This document shows, one piece after another, positions 9,500-21,000 of a DNA stretch of 64,000 bases; within the stretch, counting starts at the first letter, position 1, and the number at the start of each line of letters is the position of its first letter. Below the pieces are notes generated by a model. It ran no database searches. It was given only the letters and a program-made list of their open reading frames with translations, and was not told the DNA's origin. Source of the DNA: Muricea muricata (lineage: Eukaryota; Cnidaria; Anthozoa; Malacalcyonacea; Plexauridae). The position numbers and the translations under genes were made by a program. Location: positions 33,706,559 to 33,770,558 of the forward strand of contig OY979718.1 of NCBI GenBank assembly GCA_963855995.1, written 5' to 3'.

Positions 9500-10860
9500 G
9501 ATTCAAAGTAAATAATTCAACTCAGCATTGAAGCGTGAAAGAGTGATCAAGTAGGTAAGCTGGTAAAATTTCAGTCCGACAAATTCAAATCTCGCTGAAA
9601 TCTATCGCATAAACTTTGCTTTAAAATAAAGTAAAAAATTGATTAAAGCCGATAATTCACATCCCATGCCAAACACGAATTGGTGGGGGTAAAAACAAAA
9701 GTTAAAATTTTGTGTTGAATAAAAGGGAAAATTTAAAATTAATAGCTTACATTGAAACCCTAACCCTTGCCATAAACCAAGCCCTGTACTAGTACAGGCT
9801 TTACTGTGAATTACAAATTGATTCGAATTTTGTTGAAATATTTGAAAACATTTCGGGTTAGAATAAACGAAAAAATTGCTTAAAGACCATAATTTACTGC
9901 ACAGAACCCTAACCCTAACCCTAGCCCTAGCCCTAGCCCTAGCCCTAGCCCTAGCCCTAGCCCTAGCCCTAGCCCTAGCCCTAGCCCTAGCCCTAGCCCT
10001 AGCCCTAGCCCTAGCCCTAGCCCTAACCCCAGCTTTAACCCAAACCCTTAACCTAACCCTACACTACTGGTGCAGACTTTAGTGTGAATTACCAATTAGT
10101 TTGGTTCAAATCTTTGTTAAGCTATTTTTAAACATTTCAGGTTAAAATAATGAAAAAAATTGTTTAAAGTCAACATTTATTACCTCTGAATTCGCGCATG
10201 AGTGCTGCAGGCTACAGGTTTTTATGTGCGTTACCAGTTGGTACAGTTCAGCGTCCTGCGGATGTCGTTTGCAATCAATTTGGCTTAAAATACAGAAAAA
10301 ATGGTCAAAGTCAATAACTTAGATGTCATTCTCAAGCATGAACGAGCAGTGCAGTGGTACAGGCTTTGGTCCGAATTGCTGGTTGGGCTGTTTCAAATCC
10401 CCTTGAAGTCATATGCGTTCGAGTTGACTTGAAATAAAAGGGGAAAAATTGTTTAAGCAGTCAATAATTTGCATCGTTAGGAAATAACGAGTGCTGTAGT
10501 GCTACGCGCTTTCTCAAGCATGAACAAGTAGTGTAAGTGGTACAGGGTTTAATGTCAGTTGCCAGCTGATCTGATCAAATCTCGCTTTTGCCTTAAAATA
10601 AAGAAAAAACTTGATTAAATCAATAATTTACTACACGTGTTCAAGCATGAAGGAGTGGTGTAGTGGTACAGGCTTTGGTGTGATTTATTTGTTGATCTGG
10701 TTCAAATCTCGTTGACGTCTTTTGAAAAAATTGTGGCTTAAAATAAGGAAGAAAATTGTTTAAAGTCACTAATTTACTTCCCTGGCTCAAGCTTGAACGA
10801 GTGGTGCAGCGGAGGTGCAGCCTTTTTGGTTAAGACTTTGTTGTAAATTAGCAGTTTGTC
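9500..10860 (+). repeat. diverged satellite with tRNA-like boxes, + orientation arm
   Basis: The same unit as at 8560-9440, now on the + strand, recurs near 9535, 9785, 10060, 10195, 10330, 10510, 10645 and 10785. The best unit (10645-10715) reads AAGGAGTGGTGTAGTGGTAC (A-box-like) and then GGTTCAAATCTCG (B-box-like). Units end with a motif like CTTAAAATAAAG followed by AATTGTTTAAAGTCAATAAT. The orientation flips near 9.5 kb, so the two arms form a large diverged inverted repeat. A tRNA-derived SINE amplified in tandem is one explanation. A satellite with chance A/B-box similarity is the alternative. Confidence 0.65.
9907..10028 (+). repeat. interstitial telomere-like array (CCCTAA/CCCTAG)n
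   Basis: About twenty perfect hexamers: two CCCTAA, then about seventeen CCCTAG, then CCCTAA and degenerate telomere-like repeats to about 10060. CCCTAA is the complement of the common animal telomere repeat TTAGGG. The A-to-G variant has been homogenised, which indicates local slippage rather than telomerase synthesis. The other satellite units carry just one or two CCCTAAC motifs at the same place (9757-9770, and TTAGGG on the opposite arm), so the array looks like an expansion inside one unit. The open frame across it (Leu-Ala repeats) is not a gene. Confidence 0.9.
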
Positions 10861-10884
10861 TATGCTAACATCCACGCCGAAATC

Positions 10885-11025
10885 TTGCACTGATTGCGAT
10901 GCAAAATCAGCTGAAATTACCGTGTGTTAAGCAGTTGATTATTTAATATGTTGTTTTTTTTTTATATATATATCGCTCTCAAAGTCTTTTTTTAATATTT
11001 AGACATGGTAAATCTTACCTTTTTT
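10885..11025 (+). repeat. segment duplicated on both sides of the tRNA-like satellite (right copy)
   Basis: Direct-orientation partner of 7735-7890, diverged, with the shared blocks GATTATTTAATATG, CTCAAAGTCTT and GGTAAATCTTACCTTTT in the same order. It marks the right boundary of the satellite region. Confidence 0.5.
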
Positions 11026-11838
11026 TCTTACGAATTTGGCATTTAATTGGGAAGTTGCGGCCGAACGTCTCGTTTTATATAGGGACAGCGCGCAACTCTA
11101 ACTCGAACGGTAACTTCTAACAGCCCTTATTTTAGGGGTGGAGAGCATCCCACCCCTATACGGCCCTGAGCAAGCAGGCCCAAGGGCATGCTTCGAAATT
11201 TTTAAAACTTGATGCATGATGCACTGAATCATATACTGTACTCTCTCTACTTGCAATTGGCCCTCCTGGGAAGCATATTCATTTGAGGACCTTTGGAGGG
11301 GGGCTTATTAGAGGAAGCCTTATTTCATTTTTTCCACCTGAAAAGGGTGGGGGGGGGGGGTAGCTTATTAGAAAGGGGGGCTTATTTGAGAGGGGAACTA
11401 AATAGAGAGAATACGGTGAATGTACTTCACCATAAATTCCTATGCTGCATTACGCCTATTGTTAATGTCATAAATCCATTCATTGAGGTATAAGATATTA
11501 AAATATGAATAAGATACATGAGATATTGAAAATGTTCAAGTTTAAATGCAAATAAATTTTAATAAATTAACTAAGTTTTGAACCTCAAAATGACCAAACT
11601 TTCATTAAAAAGTGAGGGAGGGCACTGGCACCTTAGTATTTCCTTGCACTTCACCAATTTTAAACTTGTCTGCTTGTGACTAACTGATTTAACTGATTTA
11701 ACAATTATACCATGAGATGGAGTCCAATATGAGCTGATACTGCCTGATAGCTGATGAGGCGCGTAGCACCAAGATGCCTATCAGTTACATGCGAAAAGAA
11801 CCGATAGCATAATTGCTATGTAATATAGTCCTACGGTA
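11026..11838. other. gap without a gene; G-rich GGGCTTATTAGAGG repeats
   Basis: Between 11290 and 11400 short G-rich modules recur (GGGGGGCTTATTAGAGGAAG, a 12-13-base G run at 11349-11361, GGGGGGCTTATTTGAGAGGG). Several runs of at least four G's lie close together, so a G-quadruplex on the + strand is possible. The small open frame over it is low-complexity and I do not call it coding. Nothing else is recognised. Confidence 0.5.
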
Positions 11839-12779
11839 CAGGGGCGGATCTAGACTTTTTCCTCAGCAGTTTCCAATTTTTTTATTGTAACATTAGGGTC
11901 CCCCCCCCCTGGAGGACATTTTCCCGACCCCCACTTAAAACAAAAAGTATTCATTGAAACAACAGTGCTTTAATTGAAGATAAATCTATACCTTCATTAA
12001 CAACATTTGCCACACAAGACCATGCAAATATATATTTAATATTACAAATTTATTCCTGTTGAACTACTGTAGTGTTGGAGTAAGTTTGTGATGGACTTGT
12101 GTGTTAAATCACTGAATAAGTACAACTGATTTATATCAGAAAAATTCCAAACTTGCCCCTTATTCAATGGAGATTGTTGACAAATGTTACCAGCATATGA
12201 ACTGTATACAGTTATCTCTTGGTTTTTGCAACATCCACCACCTCAATACCACAGCCTGCCAAAAGATGAGCAAACTTCATTGCAGCTACAGAAATATTGA
12301 TTAACAACATGAACTACATAAAGTTATACCTGACATCTCAGTCAGTTTCTTTTAAAAATCTTTAATAACAGCAACAACAAGTAATCTAAGAGATGATACA
12401 ATGAATAATAAATACATGAAAAATGAACACCATTATAATTAAAGATAATTAAACTTTATTGTGAGTAACATAAAGATTATGTATGTAGCTGTATGGTGTA
12501 AAATATATACCTGATATTTTCCTGGTAGACAGCAAGGATCAACAATCAATAAAAGTAAAGAACAGGAAGGAATTCACATAACAACACAGAGTCCATGAGA
12601 ACAAATGTCAGCAAATAAAGGGAAGCAAATACATGTGTAGCAAATTGATACCAGCTTTTTTGCCTCTGTACTGTTCACTGTCAGTTTAAGGAATAAAAAA
12701 TCCATACAGTTCATAACTCACAAGTACTCTAGAAACAGCTAGTGAAATAAGAAAAAGCAATGTATCTAATCTTCCAAGA

Positions 12780-13515
12780 CATTTGCCATCCTCATTCTTC
12801 TGGGGTGTAGGTTTGCAAATAAATCAATGAGTTCATTGAGATCCAGCTCAATCTCTGCATGAATGTCCATGAGTGCTAATCAATTTAGTCTATCATGGCT
12901 CATTGTGTTCCTCAAGTAGTTTTTTAGGTTTCGAAGAGTTGAAATAGATCTTTCACAATTACAACTTAAGGATGAAAATGGAATAGTTTCCAATACTTGT
13001 AGGACAGCAAAAATATTATAAAACATTCTTTGTCAATGAATTTTATTAAGGCACTACTTAGTCTGTCAGGATACTTCTTCTTTTGCTTTTTTTTCCTTCC
13101 ACAATCTATGCCCACAGGATTAATTCTGCTTCTAAGCCAGCTATGTTTGTTACTGTATGTCTTGATTGTAGCTCTCACAAAATTCTCTTACATTATTTTT
13201 CCAATCCTGGGGTTGTCCAAGCAAAATTGATGGAATTATTGACAATCCTTTATAGCAAATATGTACTTGAGCTTTAAATCTGATGTCAAGTTGTTGAATT
13301 GCATGGTCCAAGAACACTCTTGTCAAATTTATCTTGTAATACTGCTTTGGTGCTGCAGCTGGAGCATTGGCCCGACGAATTTGTCTGTTAATAATTACCA
13401 TTAGCATGGTTGGATCACTTTGAATACTCCCCGCTAATTCAGCTGCTTCTGTATATAGTAAATGATGCGCGCAAAATGATCGTAACTCCAATGTATCAGA
13501 AAAAGCACTAGACAA
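12780..13515 (-). pseudogene. hAT transposase remnant
   Basis: Read on the - strand from 13515: an open segment of about 121 codons contains APKQYYKINLTRVFLDHAIQ, characteristic of the region before the RNase-H-like catalytic core in ZMYM1-like hAT proteins. Further on, in another frame, 12962-12780 reads CERSISTLRNLKNYLRNTMS...DRLN-stop-LALMDIHAEIELDLNELIDLF, the C-terminal hAT dimerisation domain with one in-frame TGA. The part in between is frameshifted. The N-terminal zinc-finger part is not visible. The C-terminal similarity is strong; the exact subfamily is inferred. Confidence 0.8.
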
Positions 13516-13689
13516 GTATTCTTCTCAGTAATATATCGAACGTAGATCGACCAAAATCATTGAAATCACACTTATTATAACAAGCGTGTGCTAGCGTTCT
13601 GTTTGAAGGGAGTGTAGTAAAACCTGAGTAGAACACATCTAACAAAACAGACGACGCAGTGTGGTAGGCTTGGGTATTTATACTTTTCT

Positions 13690-14085
13690 CGGTAGTTTCC
13701 TCAGTAGTTTCCGACCAATCAGAGCTCGAGGCTCAGTAGTTTCCAAATGAATCTTGCTGACGCAGTAGTTTCCAAAGGCAAATCTTGCTGACGCAGTAGT
13801 TTCCAATCGCCATATATGGAAACCTCAGTAGTTTCCTAATAGTTTCCTTATAAACGCGAGTGTTTCCCACTGGTTCCCAGTTTCCCAGCAGGAAAATGCG
13901 ATGAAAAGCAGCAAAATTTGCGCGAAATTTTTAAAAATTCGTTCAAAAAATGGCCAGAAATACGATATTTGAGAAGAATATTCTGTATTCTATTTATTTT
14001 GGTGAAGATTCTTAAACTGACGGTGGTGATTAAACTTTCTCGTCGAAAAATTCTCAGTAGTTTCCGGAAACTACGGAAACTACCC
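13690..14085. repeat. subterminal CAGTAGTTTCC motif cluster in the hAT element
   Basis: At least seven copies of CAGTAGTTTCC, or close variants, lie within 400 bp at the transposase-5' end of the hAT element (near 13691, 13702, 13733, 13763, 13794, 13825 and 14055, plus inverted GGAAACTAC at 14066-14085). One related copy (CAGCAGTTTCC) sits just inside the opposite end at 11860. hAT transposases bind short repeated subterminal motifs, so this is the likely binding array. That role is inferred from known hAT biology. Confidence 0.7.
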
Positions 14086-14512
14086 TAGATCCGCCCCTGC
14101 GGTGAGTAATTATGCGCAATTATAACGTACAATTTATAAGCAAAATCCACGTCAAAACCTGCCATAAATATTTGGTGTGTACTGTTTTGTATTTCAAATT
14201 TTCAGAGGAAATAAAATTAAAAGTATATGAAATACTGAGCATTGTTTACAAAAGAAAATTAGATACTATGGATGTTCACATTTTTAAAACATTTGTGAAA
14301 CCGTGTTTTTCTATCCAATATTCCGTACAACTATTTCATAATGATTGATCAGCTTATTTGAAAAATACCCAATTTTTTTCGCAACAGAAAGTTGCAAATT
14401 GCATAATCTGCAAGATTTGTGACGTCACGGCATCAGAGTTTGCCTGGGTCTCTCAAGCGTACACAAGATTAAACACAGGACCCTGGGCACGAGGTTGTTT
14501 CACCCATAGATA

Positions 14513-14904
14513 AATGGACCATTCCCCTATTAGACAAACTTTTGTATTCGGAAAATCAATTAGCATAGCTGGAAAGAGCATCCTTAATTTCATACAATTA
14601 TCAAGTTGGTTGCAAAATATTGTAAAATGTGGAGAATATGGCCCTGTAAAGTTTGCGAATTTTGTATACTTTTGTATTACGAACAGAAATTAAAGCGTTT
14701 CCATTATGTGGAAATGTGGTAACGCTTTTTCCCGCGTAATACAAAAGTATACAAAATTCGCAAACTTTACGTTACTATATTTTCAACAGTTTACAATATT
14801 TTGCAACCAAACTTCACAATTTCACTAAATTTAGGAAGCTCTTTCTAACTGTGCTAACATTGTTTTCAAATTTAAAAGTTTGTCTTATTAGGGAATGGTC
14901 CATT
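14513..14904. mobile_element. foldback MITE, AATGGACC family, copy A
   Basis: This is a 392-bp near-palindrome. The ends are AATGGACCATTCCCCTATTA and its inverse, and the centre arms contain GTATACTTTTGTATTACG and its complement around a short loop. Two further copies share end and core sequence at 39796-40203 and about 42838-43261. It lies 170 bp upstream of the HSD17B10-like start codon. It has no coding capacity. The target duplication is unclear. Confidence 0.8.
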
Positions 14905-15067
14905 GAAGTACCTAACTTTATCGAATCTTAGACGTAGTCTATAAAGTTCATTATAACGAGTCGCTTTTCTCCTACAATCCTTAGTAATATCAGACAATAT
15001 TTTCCCTTGATGAGATTTTATGGTTCATTGCATGTTACTTGACGTATATCCAATTCCTACTACACGC

Positions 15068-15082
15068 GTTTCAATATGGCGG
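15068..15082 (+). promoter_or_regulatory. YY1-like element over the HSD17B10 start codon
   Basis: The start codon lies in AATATGGCGGCGG, matching the animal YY1-type consensus AAnATGGCGGC, which often overlaps the translation start in TATA-less housekeeping genes. I see no TATA box in the preceding 100 bp. Function is inferred from the motif alone. Confidence 0.35.
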
Positions 15083-18000
15083 CGGCCAAGCAGTTGAAGT
15101 GTGTCGTAACTGGAGGTGCTTCTGGCTTAGGCAGAGCAACAGTACAACGTCTCATCCAGAAGCATGGCGCTAAAGCAGTTATATTAGATCTTTCTTCAAG
15201 TAATGGGGAAAAGGTCGCCAATGAAATCGGTAGAGATTGCTATTTTTGTCCCACTGATGTAAGTGCTATGCATGCCTGAACTCTCAACTCTGTGATTGCG
15301 AGGTAATTTACTGATAGTGTAAATTCGCCTTTTCAAATTGCATGAAATTTGCCCGTGACATTTACAAATTTTTCAAGTTTCCTCATTTTAAGTTTAGGCC
15401 TATATGCAATTCTTATAAAAAATTCAACCTTTGCGAATCCATCCTTTATAATTTCACCCTTCCCCCTGGATCTTGGCATGAAGGAAAACATGTCATTATC
15501 AAAGGACACATAGAGTTTTGTTTAATTTATATTACCTATGCTTATGGTAACTGGTTTATGTTGTTCCCCTTAAGTTTAATAGCACTTATGCTGGGTTTTT
15601 TCAAAGGCTGTTGTCCTCACCAGTCACCACCATTCCTCCCTTTGATGTACATAGAGCGTCTATGCAAGGCTTGATGTCAAGGGTAATAGCCTTAAGGAAA
15701 ATCCACATATGTCATATTATATACGTTAGGATTAGAGAGGCCCTACAACCATTTTAATAAGGCATAGCTACCTTGAGTGTAGGAATTTCACTGGACGTTC
15801 TTTTTACAAACTTCATTAACATGCTGTCCACATGCACCAGACTGCAGAGTAGGGCCTTTTTCAGCAAGATCTTGGGGGCGGAAAATTTGGGAAACTTGGG
15901 GGCAAGGGCGCCAAGCGCTTCCTATGGGCGCAATCAAGGGCGGCCAGGGGCAGGAAATGAAAAATGGGCAGCGCAACTATTCACACAAATAAGGTATTCC
16001 GACCGCATAGCGGGGTTGCCTGCTAAAAGGTTCTTAACATAACAACCCATCACAATAAAACAGCCACGATCTTTAAAATCTAGATCACCAAATAAAACTT
16101 ACAAGTTACAAAGATAATTGGATAAATATTGATCTATTGTGTCAGAATAGAAAATTTAAGGATTTGTGCAATAAAAAGTGAAACATTTTGTGTGAAGTAC
16201 TTCTGAGAGGGGGAGCAGGGGCGCAAGACATATATAGTAAGTCTACTAAAAAAATTCAGGGGCGGAAAAAATGTCCCTGAAAAAAAAATTGGGGGCGCGC
16301 GTGCCACACTCTGCAGTCTGGCACATGCAATAACAATAACTTGTGGTCTTTTGGATAATATTGAAAAGGGGGAAACACAAACAGAATATTATTCTAAGCT
16401 TGGTGCATTGAAGATGTCCTGGTAAGATAAATGCTTGTACATTTATTACACATTGAATACACGAGTCTAGTTACTAAGTCTTTGTCATTCACCAAAAGAA
16501 ACTGACTTTTATTCATCAAGGAGAGAGCATTGCATAGTCAGTACAGTTGCAAAAGAATAAAATTTTAATTTGTACCCAGCTTTGCCACTGCATGGGCTCT
16601 GACTCAGTGGGCTCTCCTGCACTTTGAAATCAAAGGTTGTGTTTTTTTAACACTGTTATTGAGCGTACTTGTTATACAAGAGATGATAGAGATCATTATG
16701 TTCGAACTAATTTTGCCTTTCACATGCAGACTTCAGTACTGTATGAAGCAAAATCTGTAGCTTTTAGTAATGCAAATGAAAAAATTAACATTAAAAATGG
16801 GTTAGAAGAACGTTAATCTGCCATTTTCGGCTGCAACTAACGTCCTGTTTCAGCCATACAAGCCTTTGAGCTAAGCATAGCATTTCTTATACAGGATACC
16901 ATTATACCATACCATGCTTTCATGATCAGAGTAAACTTTTTGTAATTTTGATCTCCCAGGGGCTACAACAAATGTGCTTAGCAGTAAGCAATATTGTCCC
17001 TCTCATGCTTATCAGTGTTTTTCATTTTTTCTTCCATTTTAATCACAGTCACCGGACTATTATACAGGGTTTATTGAAAAAAGGGGGAGATATTTTATTG
17101 TAAACCCTGCCATGATATTTAATTCATAATCCCTGTATAATAGTGACGTGATATTTTAAAAATATTTTATTTTCATGTTAAATTTCGGGTTGGCAGCATT
17201 CATGAATAATTATTTTCTTCAACGAAACAAAGGGAACATTAAGCATTAGTTTAATTATTCATGATACTACCAGCCCTATTTTTTTCACATCGTGGGCTCA
17301 CATTTAGTCAATGGTTAACAGGCAAAAAGTAATCGTGCTCATCAAATACCGGTTAAACCAGATTAAACCAATATTGTTAACAGAAGTTGCAGATATTTAA
17401 TCAGTTCGTCGTTGTGACAGAAGTTCATCAAAAACCAATCCAGGATGATATTGATTATGCAGACGTCTCAATCATCTGAACACCTATAAAGCTATTATTG
17501 CAGTTGGCTAAGTACATACACGTTATGTTGTCCGAGTATGCAATATGTGCTCAGAGGCCCTTGTCGCAGACGATCCTGGTAATGACTGAAGTCGGCATAA
17601 ACTACAGTATATAGAAGAGTTTCAAATTCATGTAATAGCAACATGTAATGCTTAGTTCTTGATTACTAGGGGAATAATATCTAGGAGAACGAACATGCGT
17701 ACTCGCGCGCAACCTAATTTAATATAATAAGAACAAGTTGTATTGCATTGAACCATTTAACCAGACCTGGGAACTGGCGCAGTTGTGACGGATAAGTGCC
17801 AGCACATTTACGTTATGAACGAGGCGCCAATTGACAACAAGGATAAATTACGCAGTGTTAGTTTAGAACGACTAAAAACAGGGGATAGTACTGAAATATT
17901 ACCATTCTATGCTGTAAAAATTAGAAACAGTAGTGTGGCACTTGCAATTTTTTCTTTGCTTATGTTTTGGTGCGTTACAGCCCCTCAAAACCGACATTAA

Positions 18001-21000
18001 AAAATTATTCTGTGCCCGCGTCAACAACTTTTAAAGTACAGTACTGTGCAAAAGTCTTAGGCTTGTCTAACAAAATTCAAATCATGATGACTTTTTATTT
18101 TTAACGTCACAAAAATTACAAAAAACATTTTGTCATTGATGAATGAAGAACTGTAACACTCAATACTTAGTATGGCCGCCCTTGTTTTTCAATACAGACT
18201 GTATTCGTTTCTCAATGCTGTTTTGCAGTCTTTGAAAAACATTTGCTGGAATGGTATTCCATGCATTTTTAAGAACTTTCCATAATTCATCCACAGATTT
18301 TGGTTGCTTTTGAACTTTCTCTCTATCCAAGTGGTCCCACACTTGTTCAATTATGTTCAAGTCAAGGCTCTGTGGAGGCCATTCCATTAATTGTAAAGCA
18401 CCTTGCTCTTCCTTTCTCCCCAAATACCTTTATATTATATTAGTCGTGTGCTTAGGATCGTTATCATGTTGAAAGATAAAGTTTTCACCAATCAGTCGAC
18501 GACCGGATGGTACTGCATGGTGGATTAAGATCTGTTTGTATCTTTCAGCGGTCATTATGCCATCAACTCTGACTAGATCACCAGCACCTTCAGCAGAAAT
18601 ACAACCCCATACTTGAATAGAGCCACCACCATGTTTAATCGTCGGCTGCAAACAGCATTCTTTCAATTCTTCTCCAATAGTCCGGCAGATAGGGGTACCA
18701 AAAAGCATGTTTACTTACCATGTCGAGGGGTAATTCCATTTTGGTTTTATCTTTTTCGTTTAAGGTTAGTAAATATATTTCTGAATGTTGTTCGCACAGA
18801 AATTTGTTGTGAGCTCTTGCCAACACGTTTTTTGCCGATATTACTATAAAACTGTACTAGTGTCAAAAAAGGTGATATTTCAAGTTCAATTTTAGAAAAA
18901 ATAACTTGCATCAACAGAAAGCTCGTAAAAAACTAAATATAAGACATTTAAATGGCCACCTTGATTTTTCAAGTGGTTTTCAAGTAATTGATCCAAGTAT
19001 AGTATAAAAATATGCTTTCAAAGGCTGATAACTCACTTAGAATTGGAAAAATAAGGGTGGTCATTTAAATGTCATATATTTAGTTTTTTACGAGCTTTCT
19101 GTTGATGCAAGTTATTTTTTCTAAAATTGAACTTGAAACATCACCTTTTTTGACAGTAATTCAGTTTTATAGTAATATCGGCAAAAAACGTGTTGGCAAG
19201 AGCTCACAAGAAATTTCTGTGCGAACAACATTCAGAAATATACTTACTAACCTTAAAGGAACAAGATAAAACCAAAATGGCATTGCTCCTCGATATGGTA
19301 AGTATATCGGCCTCTATCTGCCGGACTACAAGTCTTCTCCTCACGTACTGACGTCTCTTTGTCCCAAAAATCTTAAATTTTGATTCATCACTCCAAAGCA
19401 CCTTTTCTCATTGAATTGGAATCCGTACAATTCTTGTGCTTTTGCGCAAACTTTAATCGTTTTGTCTTATTTGCTTTTCTTAATAGTGGCTTACATTTTG
19501 CATGTAGATCGTTGCGGATGAGAGCTCTTCGTACTGTATATAGACGGATGTACTTGTCTTCCTGTTGAGTGTGCAAAATCTGCGGCAATAGCATTGCTCG
19601 ATTTTTTGCGATCTCGTAATGAATTGATCTTGAGATACTTTTCATCACCCGTTGTCAGCTTTCTCGGCCTACCACATCTTCTTTTGTCTTCCACGTGGCC
19701 AGTTTCTTTATGTTTCTTGAGTAGAGCTTGAATTCCACATCTAGATAATCCATTAGGGCGTGAAATTTCAGCTTGAGAATGTCCTTGCTCTTGTAGGATC
19801 ACCACTCTGTCTCATTGCAGTTAGTATTTTCCCCATTTTGAAAAGAATATTACATATTTTTTCAACACTGAAAACATGAAAATTGAAATGTTTTAATTGT
19901 GCGATTTCATCATTGACATCCCAGGCGCATGTCAGCTCAAAAACTTAGTGATTTTTATTCCAAACTTTAAAGAAAAGATAGTTTATACAAAATAAGGTTA
20001 ATGATGACTAGGTGCGTATGACTTTTGCACAGTACTGTATCACTTTTGTTGTTTACCTGTAACTGAAAAAGTGCACCATGCAGTGAGTAGCTATTTATCA
20101 CAAAATAATGTTGCCATCTTCTTGCCGCCATAAATATTCATGAGAGCTCACACATAAAGCTCCTCACGGCGGCAGTTCCTAAATATTAATGTTTGAATTT
20201 TTAAATTGTTCTTGTGAGGTAGCTCCAAGAGAAATGGGTTAGGTACCAACCTAGTTGGAATGTAATATTATGATTTTAGGTTACGGATGAAAGTCAAGTA
20301 CGAAAGGCTGTTGAATATGCGAAGCAGAAGTGTGGGGGTTTAAACACTGTTGTAAACTGCGCTGGTGTTGGCATTGCCATGAAGGTATTAGGGAAAGATG
20401 GTAAAGCTCATCCACTGGAAAAGTTCGAAATGGCTCTCAAGGTTTGTCACTCATACTTAGTTCGACACTTTGCAGCAAAGTGAAAATAGTTGTAAGCAAC
20501 GATTGGCTAAGGAATCGGTAAAGAGCTGATATCGTTTGGCTTAGTCTGAATATCTAATCTAAAGGAATTGGGCATTGCAAATCGTGATCAATTTGGGAAC
20601 AAACTCTTAGCAATTTAGCGCTGGTTCAATTTTTTATACGAGTTGATGGGCGTTTTCCTTCTTTTCAACGCTGGAATATTCTCCAATATCATATCATTAA
20701 CCAGCACTCATCTTCAGTTGACCGAGGCACAGACTGCTTTTCGGCCATCCTTGTTTCAAGAACTTTCGGAAAGGCCTATTGTTTCGTTTTAGTCTGATAA
20801 GGGTGTAAGTTGGTGTTAGAGTTCATAATTATAGTAATTTATTTTCATTGAATTAATAAATACGACGCTCACTGACTAATAATGTATTAAATCTTTCGCT
20901 AGCCAGACTGCTCAGCTTCCAGAAATATTAGACACCTGAAACACAATGATTATCAAAATTATAGCAGTGTGTTTGCAACTTTTGATGAAGGTCTTGACTC

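Larger units (their letters stand above)
11839..14099 (-). mobile_element. degenerate hAT transposon (ZMYM1/Zaphod-like)
   Basis: Terminal inverted repeats CAGGGGCGGATCTAG and CTAGATCCGCCCCTG bound a 2261-bp element; CAGGGGCGGATC is a typical hAT end. On the - strand it carries broken transposase fragments. One reads YYKINLTRVFLDHAIQQLDIRF in 13150-13515, like the ZMYM1-type hAT core. Another is a hAT C-terminal dimerisation domain near 12780-12962 that reads CERSISTLRNLKNYLRNT and is broken by one stop. The end near 14099 holds many CAGTAGTTTCC motifs. I could not define an exact 8-bp target duplication: the flanks ctacggta and cggtgagt match only out of register. It is inactive as it stands. 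Confidence 0.85.
18039..20037 (-). mobile_element. Tc1-like transposon (second family), interrupted and decayed
   Basis: Terminal inverted repeats CAGTACTGTGCAAAAGTC, flanked by TA (18037-18038 and 20038-20039), bound about 2.0 kb. Of this 647 bp is a foldback element inserted at a TA inside the transposase, so the original element was about 1.35 kb. The - strand shows a Tc1 transposase in pieces: helix-turn-helix region from 19805 ([25 protein letters not shown]), GRPRKLTT linker, [22 protein letters not shown] (first catalytic D), then after the insert [24 protein letters not shown] (second D) and [12 protein letters not shown] (E). Several frameshifts make it a pseudogene. It lies in HSD17B10 intron 1. 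Confidence 0.92.

Noticed and set aside
8808..10028. Chromosome-fusion point with head-to-head telomeres
   Set aside because: The TTAGGG and CCCTAA runs face each other, but each lies at the same place in a repeated satellite unit, so unit inversion explains it without a fusion.
9876..10082. Open frame with long Leu-Ala repeat
   Set aside because: It is the translation of the CCCTAG hexamer array and has no start context or neighbouring exon.
10190..10860. Functional tRNA genes
   Set aside because: A- and B-box-like motifs recur, but I could not see a proper acceptor stem, anticodon arm or intact cloverleaf in any unit.
15259..15674. Open frame continuing past HSD17B10 exon 1 and the frame at 15342-15674
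   Set aside because: The donor at 15258 is good and the next dehydrogenase segment is at 20280; these frames are intronic and lack any known domain.
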